Below are positions 43,179 through 48,412 of a stretch of 48,412 nucleotides of DNA, piece after piece. The translations under genes were made by a program, and so were the position numbers. Numbering within the stretch: position 1 is the stretch's first letter; the number at the start of each line of letters is the position of its first letter. The notes beneath the pieces were generated by a model. The model worked only from the letters and a program-made list of their open reading frames with translations. It ran no database searches and was not told where the DNA came from. The stretch is from Actinomycetes bacterium (GTDB taxonomy: Bacteria; Actinomycetota; JAICYB01): contig JAICYB010000020.1 in the NCBI GenBank assembly GCA_025934435.1, positions 1 through 48,412 on the forward strand. The letters run 5' to 3'.

Positions 43179-44134
43179 TATAGCAATGCGCCGAGCCGTT
43201 CTATCAACTCGAGCTGCTGCGACTGCGGCATCCCGGGGAAGTCCGATCGGCAGATGAAGTGCGTGTCGCCGCCGAGCGCGACGCGGAACTTGTCGATCTC
43301 GGCGCGCACCTCGTCCTCGGATCCGCAGATGATCGTGGGCCTCAGTTGTTCCTCGATCTCAGGTGTCAGCGGAGGCGGCGACTTCGCTTGCAGGCTGCCG
43401 CGCGCCGCGCCCATGTCCGGATACTTCCAGCGGAGGTAGTGGTAGTACTGCTTCACGTCGTCCCATTCGCCGACGTACACCGGGACGTGCAGAGCGAAGC
43501 TGAAGTCGTCGTTGCCGCGCGCCTCGAGCGCGAGATGCTTCGCCTCTTTGAACGCGTCGATCCCACTCGTGCCACTCGTGGAACCGAGGAAGCCGTCGCC
43601 GATACGTCCCGCGCGCTTGATCGCGCCCGGCGCGAAGCCACCGAGCCAGATCGGGATGGGGTGCGCGGGCTTCGGTGTGACGTTCACGCCTTCGAACAGC
43701 TCGTTCGACCACGCGCCGCGCAAGACTTTCACGGTGCGGTTCATCAGCTTCGCGCGGTCGCTCAGCGGGACGCCGAACACGTCGAACTCCTCCGGACGCC
43801 ACCCCGCACCGAGTCCGAGGATGAGTCGTCCGTTCGAGATCAGATCGACCGTTGCCGCGTCTTCCGCGAGGTGGAGCGGATCGTAGAGCGGCGCAAGGAG
43901 GACGGCGGTGCCGATCGTGATCTTCGTCGTCGCTTGCGCGATCGCCGCGCACGTGACGAGAAGCGACGGCATGTAACCGTCGTCGAGGAAGTGGTGCTCG
44001 GACACCCACACGGAATCGAGCCCGACGGATTCAGCCTTGACGGCACGCTCGATCGCGTCGTGGTAGATCTCGGCGTCGGTGCGCGGGTCGTCCGGCGGGC
44101 GCTGGCAGGTGATGAGGCCGAAGCCGAGCTTCAC
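43178..44134 (-). CDS. LLM-class (F420-dependent) oxidoreductase
   Basis: The 318-residue protein is a luciferase-like TIM-barrel enzyme, with VKLGFGL at the start, VWVSEHHFLDDGYMPSLLVT, the GTAVLLAPLYDPLHLAEDAA strand, SNGRLILGLGAGWRPEEFDVFG and GGFAPGAIKRAGRIGDGFLG. In actinobacteria most members use coenzyme F420, though FMN users exist. The GTG start overlaps the stop of the deazaflavin-dependent reductase (GTGA). Substrate unknown. Confidence 0.88.
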   Translation of the reverse strand: MKLGFGLITCQRPPDDPRTDAEIYHDAIERAVKAESVGLDSVWVSEHHFLDDGYMPSLLVTCAAIAQATTKITIGTAVLLAPLYDPLHLAEDAATVDLISNGRLILGLGAGWRPEEFDVFGVPLSDRAKLMNRTVKVLRGAWSNELFEGVNVTPKPAHPIPIWLGGFAPGAIKRAGRIGDGFLGSTSGTSGIDAFKEAKHLALEARGNDDFSFALHVPVYVGEWDDVKQYYHYLRWKYPDMGAARGSLQAKSPPPLTPEIEEQLRPTIICGSEDEVRAEIDKFRVALGGDTHFICRSDFPGMPQSQQLELIERLGALL

Positions 44135-44583
44135 GCCGGTTCGAGGATGACGAGCGGGATGTCCCGGGTCGTCTTCTTCTGGTAGTCGGCGTAGCCCTTG
44201 TAGCCGGCGACGACCTTCGGCCACAGCTCTTCCTTCTCTTCGGGCGTCGCGACGTGAGCGCGCATCTTGTGCTTCTTGCCGCCGTATGTCGCTTCGACGT
44301 CGGGGTTCGCTCGAAGGTTCAGGAACCACATCGGATGCTTCGGATCGCCGCCCTTGGACGCAACGAGGACGACCTTGTCACCCTCGCGCACCGGCGTCGT
44401 GAGCATCGACGTGCGCGGTTTGCCGCTCTTGCGCCCCTTCGTCGTGAGCATCACGACGGGCATGCCGAAGAACTTGCCCATGACGCGGCCGTTCGTTGCT
44501 TTGAACACGCCGCGATGCAAGGCATTTGTGAACTTGAAGACGAAGTCCGACCCGGTGCCCATCGACGACCACGTGAAGGCCAT
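44131..44583 (-). CDS. deazaflavin (F420)-dependent nitroreductase family protein
   Basis: The 150-residue protein matches the Ddn/FDOR family: MPVVMLTTKGRKSGKPRTSMLTTPVR with the F420-contacting Lys/Arg cluster, then VLVASKGGDPKHPMWFLNLRANPDVE. Members reduce varied substrates (quinones, nitro drugs) with F420H2. The small size is normal. TATCCT (44595-44590) lies six bases before the ATG, so it is probably leaderless. It is first in the operon with the LLM enzyme, and two such neighbours support F420 use. Confidence 0.9.
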   Translation of the reverse strand: MAFTWSSMGTGSDFVFKFTNALHRGVFKATNGRVMGKFFGMPVVMLTTKGRKSGKPRTSMLTTPVREGDKVVLVASKGGDPKHPMWFLNLRANPDVEATYGGKKHKMRAHVATPEEKEELWPKVVAGYKGYADYQKKTTRDIPLVILEPA

Positions 44584-44600
44584 GGGCAGAGGATAGCGAC

Positions 44601-46010
44601 TCAGCGCGATCGGATACGCCGGACGGCGAGAGCTGCACCGCCGAGCGCGATCCCGCCTGCGCCCGCGTACAGACCCGTTGCCGTGCGGCGCCGTGGCGGT
44701 GTTGAACCTTGCGTGACCGAGGTGTCGTTTCGCAGATCGACGTGCCCCGGCGTCGGCGTCGGCGTGAGTTCTGCGGTCGGACGCGGCGTCGTCACGGTGA
44801 CGGTCCCCGTGGACAGCCGCGGTGTTGTCGTCGGTTCCGGCGACGCCGGCGCGACGCTGTTCAGGAACACGGACACCTGCTTCGACTGACCGTCGCCCGT
44901 GAGAACGTCCGGTTTGCCGTCGCCGTTCACATCCGCGAGACGAACGGTTCGCGGGTCGATGCCCGTCGAGTGCGTTTCGGGCTCGGTGAATCCTCCCGCG
45001 CCGTTCCCGAAGAGCATCGCGATCTCGTCGTGGTAGGGCGGTCCGTCGATGTAATCGGCACTCGCGACGGCGATGTCGACGTTCCCGTCGCCGTTCAGGT
45101 CGGCCGTCGTCGTGGACGCCGCGTACTTCAACAACGAGATGGTCCGCGTCATCGTCATGTGGCCCATGCCGTCGCCGAGCAGGATCTGCACGGCGCTCGG
45201 CGACTCGTTGCCGACGGCGAGGTCGGTGTGTCCGTCCTTGTTGAAGTCGCCTGCTGCGATCGACGCCGGACTCTGGCCGACGGTCGTCTCGATCCCGTTC
45301 GCAAGGTTGCCCGTGCCGGTGCCGAGCAGCACGAGGACGTGTCCGTGTGCTCCGTCCGTCGCCGCACTGCCGATGATGACGTCTGTTTTCCCGTCGTGGT
45401 TGATATCGGACGATGCGATGGAGTCCGGTTCGATCTGTGTCGTGAGGGGATCGTTCTGCGCGGGCAGGAAGGTTCCGTCGCCCTTGCCGAGCAGCACCGT
45501 GACCTCCGACGAGGTTTCGGACAGATCCGCGAGAGCGACGTCCGTATGGCCGTCGTTGTTGAGATCGGTCGTGACGAAGCCGACGGGCTGGCGTCCGATG
45601 GGGTACCTCGTCGGTTTGTTGAAGCTTCCGTGTCCGTTGCCGAGCGCGACCGCGAACAGGTCGTCGCCTTGATCGGCGAGTGCGATGTCGGGGTTGCCGT
45701 CGCCGTTGAAGTCCGCCGTCTGGAGCTTCGCTGCGGCGAGATCCCCGGACGAGAAGGTCGTCGGTTCGCCGAACGTGCCGTCACCTCTGCCGAGGGCGAC
45801 CCAGTAGTCGCGCTGATCGTTCGCCGTGACGATGAGGTCGGGGACCTTGTCGCGGTTGACGTCCGCGACGGCGAAGGACGCGAGCCTGTCCGGCATCGCG
45901 ACCGTTGCCGCGTCACCGAATACGGGTGCGGCGGCCAAGACGGGAGCGAGAGCGGTCATCCCGACGGCGGCCCCAACCGCGAAGAGTGCACCCCACCTGC
46001 GGAGTCCCAC
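44601..46010 (-). CDS. surface-anchored FG-GAP/VCBS repeat protein
   Basis: The 469-residue protein has a signal peptide (LFAVGAAVGMTALAPVLAA) and then at least seven repeats with calcium-binding loops such as DFNGDGNPDIALAD, DLNNDGHTDVALAD, DINHDGKTDVIIG, DFNKDGHTDLAVG and DVNGDGKPDVLTG; these form a seven-bladed beta-propeller of the FG-GAP/integrin-like type. A Thr/Pro-rich linker (about 385-430) and a C-terminal membrane helix with basic tail (GGIALGGAALAVRRIRSR) anchor it. The role is probably adhesion or matrix binding. The start is GTG 46010 with no clear ribosome binding site. Confidence 0.85.
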   Translation of the reverse strand: MGLRRWGALFAVGAAVGMTALAPVLAAAPVFGDAATVAMPDRLASFAVADVNRDKVPDLIVTANDQRDYWVALGRGDGTFGEPTTFSSGDLAAAKLQTADFNGDGNPDIALADQGDDLFAVALGNGHGSFNKPTRYPIGRQPVGFVTTDLNNDGHTDVALADLSETSSEVTVLLGKGDGTFLPAQNDPLTTQIEPDSIASSDINHDGKTDVIIGSAATDGAHGHVLVLLGTGTGNLANGIETTVGQSPASIAAGDFNKDGHTDLAVGNESPSAVQILLGDGMGHMTMTRTISLLKYAASTTTADLNGDGNVDIAVASADYIDGPPYHDEIAMLFGNGAGGFTEPETHSTGIDPRTVRLADVNGDGKPDVLTGDGQSKQVSVFLNSVAPASPEPTTTPRLSTGTVTVTTPRPTAELTPTPTPGHVDLRNDTSVTQGSTPPRRRTATGLYAGAGGIALGGAALAVRRIRSR

Positions 46011-46071
46011 GTAGGTAGAACGACGCGCGGCCGACCCCGGTTGTGCCCTGCGCCCGGCGATTCGCCTGGTC

Positions 46072-46129
46072 GGACCGTCGGCGTTACGAGACAGAGGTGT
46101 CTGCTAACGCGAACGGTCGAGAAACGAGG
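46072..46129. repeat. dispersed palindromic repeat, copy 2 (inverted)
   Basis: Read on the minus strand, this 58-base stretch aligns without gaps to 36509-36566 (43 of 58 positions by eye). It forms a hairpin of about 21-bp arms (GACCGT.../...ACGGTC) with two small mismatch bubbles and a GAGG loop. A 12-base motif CGGTCGAGAAAC occurs at 46114-46125 and again at 46143-46154. Confidence 0.65.
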
Positions 46130-46164
46130 CGCTCAACGCTCGCGGTCGAGAAACCGATGGCGCG

Positions 46165-46237
46165 TACCCCCGACGGGATTCGAACCCGTGCTACCGGCGT
46201 GAAAGGCCAGCGTGCTAGGCCGCTGCACTACGGGGGC
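46165..46237 (-). tRNA. tRNA-Glu (anticodon TTC)
   Basis: The minus strand folds into a full cloverleaf: acceptor GCCCCCG/CGGGGGT (first pair G-U), D stem GTGC/GCAC, anticodon stem CTGGC/GCCGG with loop CTTTCAC, and T arm ACGGG-TTCGAAT-CCCGT. The anticodon is TTC (Glu). The 3' CCA is not encoded. A hairpin GGGTAC-GAAG-GTACCC lies just upstream at 46240-46255. Confidence 0.95.
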
Positions 46238-46265
46238 CAGGGTACGAAGGTACCCGACGCCGAAC

Positions 46266-47135
46266 TTACTTGGACGCCGTCACGCCGATCGCCGGCGTCG
46301 AAAGCTTCGCGGTCCCCGCGCTCGGCGAATCCTTCTTCGCCGGCAGCAGCTCGGACGGCGCGGCCTTGTTCAGCACTCCACCGAGCGGGTTGTCCTTCTT
46401 CGTCAGCGACTGCGTGGGGGCCGAGTACGCGCACGTGCACGACCCGACGATGTTCCACGTTCCCGACGTCGGCAGTGCCACGTCCGCTACCGCGGTGTAG
46501 AAGCCGCCGGGTGCGAGAAGGACGCTTCCGTTCGACACGCCGCCCGATGCGCACGCGGGCTTCATCGCGTCACCGTGTGCCGGCGTCGCGCCGACCTCGA
46601 GCGCGCAGCTGTTCAGACCCGAAACAACGATCGGGGACGAGCCGGTGTTCAGCAGCGTCAGCGTCACGCGCTGTGCCTTCGCCGTCGTGAACGAGTTCTT
46701 GTACGTCTCGGTCGTGAGCTTCAGTCCCGTCGCGTCATCGATCACCCAAGCGGTGTGGAGCGACGAGATCCCGAAGTGCCCCTTCTTGGCGGTGTTCGAA
46801 GCGGCAGACGCTGATGGTGCGATCGCAGAGGCGGACGGCAACGCCGCGGGAGCCGGATGCGACGGCGCGGCCGAAACCACGACGCGAGCGATCCCCGGGC
46901 TCGACGACGCGGCAACCGAGGGCTTCGGCGTCGTGTACGTCCCGACGAGAGCCGCAACCGCGCCGCTCGTCGCGAGCACAGCCGCAGCGATCCCGAACAC
47001 GACCGGACGACGCACGAGCTTCATCCGCGAGCGACGGCGGACGTCGGCGTGCACGTCCTCCATCACGAGGCGGACGAACCCGTCGTCCATCGGTTCGGCT
47101 TCGCGCGAAAGGTCCAAAAGCTGATCGAGCGTCAT
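46266..47135 (-). CDS. membrane protein paired with ECF sigma factor (probable anti-sigma factor)
   Basis: The 289-residue protein has a short acidic N-terminal part (1-40; MTLDQLLDLSREAEPMDDGF), one membrane helix (about 46-66; VVFGIAAAVLATSGAVAALVG), an Ala/Ser/Pro-rich linker and an exported C-terminal beta-rich domain with several Cys (NSCALEVGA, KPACASGG, GSCTCAYS). The overlap of its start with the sigma gene (ATGA, 47132-47135) is the classic sigma/anti-sigma plan. It lacks the HxxxCxxC zinc motif of common anti-sigma domains, so the interaction region would be novel. The function is inferred from context. Confidence 0.65.
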   Translation of the reverse strand: MTLDQLLDLSREAEPMDDGFVRLVMEDVHADVRRRSRMKLVRRPVVFGIAAAVLATSGAVAALVGTYTTPKPSVAASSSPGIARVVVSAAPSHPAPAALPSASAIAPSASAASNTAKKGHFGISSLHTAWVIDDATGLKLTTETYKNSFTTAKAQRVTLTLLNTGSSPIVVSGLNSCALEVGATPAHGDAMKPACASGGVSNGSVLLAPGGFYTAVADVALPTSGTWNIVGSCTCAYSAPTQSLTKKDNPLGGVLNKAAPSELLPAKKDSPSAGTAKLSTPAIGVTASK

Positions 47136-47875
47136 GCTTCACCTGCCAATACGGGTGCGAGCATCGTCGCCATCCGGCGGCGTGCTTCGTGGAGTCGGGA
47201 GCGAACCGTCCCGACGGGGATCTCCATGGTTTCCGCGAGCTCTTCGTAGGCGAGGCCCGTCTCGCGGAGGAGCAGCGTCGAACGGAACGGTTCCTCGAGC
47301 TTCGCGAGCGCCTCGTTCACGATCCCGCGGAGGATCTGCTGCTCGGACGGATCGACCGAGCCCGCATCGAGTTCGTCGAGCGGCATCGGCGTGCGCTTCT
47401 CGCGACGGAGAGCTTCGATGCACGTGTTGCGCGCGATGGTGAAGGTCCAGGCGACGAAGCGTCCGCGCGGTTCGTGGGTGCGGAGACCTTTCCACATGCG
47501 GAGGAATGTGTCCTGCGCCGCGTCGTCCCCGAGATGCTGGTCTCGCATCATCCGCCGGGCGAACGCGCGAACCGGACCCTGCATGATCGTCACGATCTCC
47601 TCGAACGCTCCGGAGTCCCCGAGACGAGCACGCTCGACAAGAGGAGCGAGACGCTCCTCGTCGAGCCTTGCACTCCCAGGACGTGCGACCTGTTGCGCAC
47701 TTGTCCCTCCTCCGTCTGGGTAGACGGTGGGGGATTCGGAAAAGTTCGCCGTGTCCCGGTCGACCGTGGCCGTGGGCATAGAGAGAGTCTTGAGGCCCCC
47801 ATCTCGACGTCTGATCATCTTCTCGCTTCTATCGGCCGCTGCACGCCTGGAAGAAGCGCTACCCCTTGCTGCCAT
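47132..47875 (-). CDS. ECF-type RNA polymerase sigma factor
   Basis: The protein has up to 247 residues. Region 2 covers VRAFARRMMRDQHLGDDAAQ, DTFLRMW and FTIARNTCIEALRREKR; region 4 is the helix-turn-helix LAYEELAETMEIPVGTVRSR, LHEARRRM. This is a complete extracytoplasmic-function sigma factor. The first ~70 residues are low in conservation: the true start may be ATG 47875, ATG 47818 (AGAAG before it) or ATG 47779. The gene begins 20 bases after lon ends and is coupled to the putative anti-sigma factor. Confidence 0.88.
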   Translation of the reverse strand: MAARGSASSRRAAADRSEKMIRRRDGGLKTLSMPTATVDRDTANFSESPTVYPDGGGTSAQQVARPGSARLDEERLAPLVERARLGDSGAFEEIVTIMQGPVRAFARRMMRDQHLGDDAAQDTFLRMWKGLRTHEPRGRFVAWTFTIARNTCIEALRREKRTPMPLDELDAGSVDPSEQQILRGIVNEALAKLEEPFRSTLLLRETGLAYEELAETMEIPVGTVRSRLHEARRRMATMLAPVLAGEA

Positions 47876-47895
47876 GGTAACGACGCTGCCCAGGG

Positions 47896-48412
47896 CTAGG
47901 GTGCGGCGCGGAGCCTCGAGGTTCCGGCGGGGGAGATGACCCGGGGTTCTGGCAGCGCGCGGAGGGGCTTCACGAGGGCCTCGCGAAGGACCTCGTCCAT
48001 GTGCTCGGCGAAGACGAACCGCAGGTCCTTCCGCACGAATTCCGGCACTTCGACCAGGTCACGCTGGTTGTCGCGGGGGAGGATCACGGTCTTGCAGCCG
48101 GCCCGGTGGGCCGCGATGACCTTCTCCTTGACGCCGCCGATGGGCAGGACGCGGCCCCGCAGCGTGATCTCGCCCGTCATGGCCGTCGTCCGACGGACGG
48201 CGATCTTCGACACGGCCGACACCACGGCCGTCGTCATCGAGATACCGGCGGACGGGCCGTCCTTCGGGATCGCTCCCGACGGCACGTGGATGTGGACGTC
48301 GCTCGTCTCGTACCAGTCCGTCGGCGCGCCGATCTCGTTCGACCGCGACCGCGCGTAGGTGATCGCCGCCTGCGCCGATTCCTTCATGACGTCGCCCAGC
48401 GAGCCGGTGAGC
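47896..48412 (-). CDS. lon: ATP-dependent protease Lon, C-terminal part
   Basis: Only the last ~172 codons are present; the gene runs off the right edge. The segment [20 protein letters not shown] begins the proteolytic domain. The catalytic dyad is visible: Ser in PKDGPSAG and Lys in [14 protein letters not shown]. The stretch [18 protein letters not shown] and the end (LRALPEPRV...) follow. Lon degrades misfolded and regulatory proteins in the cytosol. The C terminus is slightly extended past the usual end. Confidence 0.93.
   Translation of the reverse strand, partial: LTGSLGDVMKESAQAAITYARSRSNEIGAPTDWYETSDVHIHVPSGAIPKDGPSAGISMTTAVVSAVSKIAVRRTTAMTGEITLRGRVLPIGGVKEKVIAAHRAGCKTVILPRDNQRDLVEVPEFVRKDLRFVFAEHMDEVLREALVKPLRALPEPRVISPAGTSRLRAAP

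Noticed and set aside
46143..46154. Direct repeat CGGTCGAGAAAC as the start of a CRISPR-like array
   Set aside because: Only two units occur, next to a palindromic repeat, with no regular spacers or cas genes.

Overview
This 48.4-kb window is GC-rich and densely packed. Genes sit in short operons with many 4-base start/stop overlaps, and convergent genes often overlap at their 3' ends. The content points to an actinobacterium (Actinomycetota) from a lineage I cannot name. The evidence is a pair of deazaflavin/F420-type enzymes, an XRE regulator beside an HBHA/phasin-like protein (the arrangement of Rv0474-Rv0475 in Mycobacterium tuberculosis), two adenylate cyclases with an Rv1264-like regulatory region, free-standing LigD-type PolDom and phosphoesterase proteins, and many apparently leaderless genes with a TANNNT box 6-10 nt before the start codon. 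Both edges are truncated: the left in an IS481-family element, the right in lon.

Layout. 1-147: end of an IS481-like element with its transposase start and a CTAG target. 218-4807: threonine ammonia-lyase, a tyrosine phosphatase, an anchored protein of unknown function, a split LigD pair and a small secreted protein. 4910-8016: MaoC-like hydratase, cyclase 1 and a translationally coupled cytochrome P450, followed by a short-chain dehydrogenase remnant. 8112-14231: secreted beta-helix protein, a ferritin-like/VIT1 iron transporter fusion, a HemK-like methyltransferase, a phytoene-dehydrogenase-like oxidoreductase and a dienelactone hydrolase. 14212-19336: GntR/ABC transporter operon, aldehyde dehydrogenase, and a TetR gene facing an unknown small gene across an operator-rich control region. 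19418-26713: an aminoglycoside-kinase-like protein, a five-gene minus-strand operon (low-molecular-weight phosphatase, DD-carboxypeptidase, TlpA thioredoxin, LPG-synthase-type membrane protein, nucleoside hydrolase), cyclase 2 with a C-terminal YHS metal-binding domain, and an erythromycin-esterase-like protein. 26846-36453: central metabolism (pepN, fumC, lpdA, 2-oxoacid dehydrogenase E2, lipB, lipA), then an anchored protein and the HBHA/XRE pair. 36690-44583: acetyl-CoA synthetase, PadR and a 2TM protein, HAD, a four-helix membrane protein, DegV, cupin, DUF1802, an epimerase and two F420-type enzymes. 44601-48412: an FG-GAP repeat protein, tRNA-Glu, an ECF sigma factor with a membrane partner, and lon.

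How genes work together. lpdA supplies E3 and the next gene supplies E2 of a lipoylated 2-oxoacid dehydrogenase. lipB and lipA, overlapping head to tail, make its lipoyl cofactor, and fumC feeds the same cycle. The sigma factor and its partner overlap as a regulatory pair.

The most unusual items are the two paralogous cyclases that start with a MerR-like helix-turn-helix carrying a calcium-loop-like motif (one ending in a YHS domain), a dispersed ~58-bp palindromic repeat present in two copies, paired TTGACG-type palindromes before the esterase-like gene, and divergent leaderless promoters that share one symmetric -10 box.
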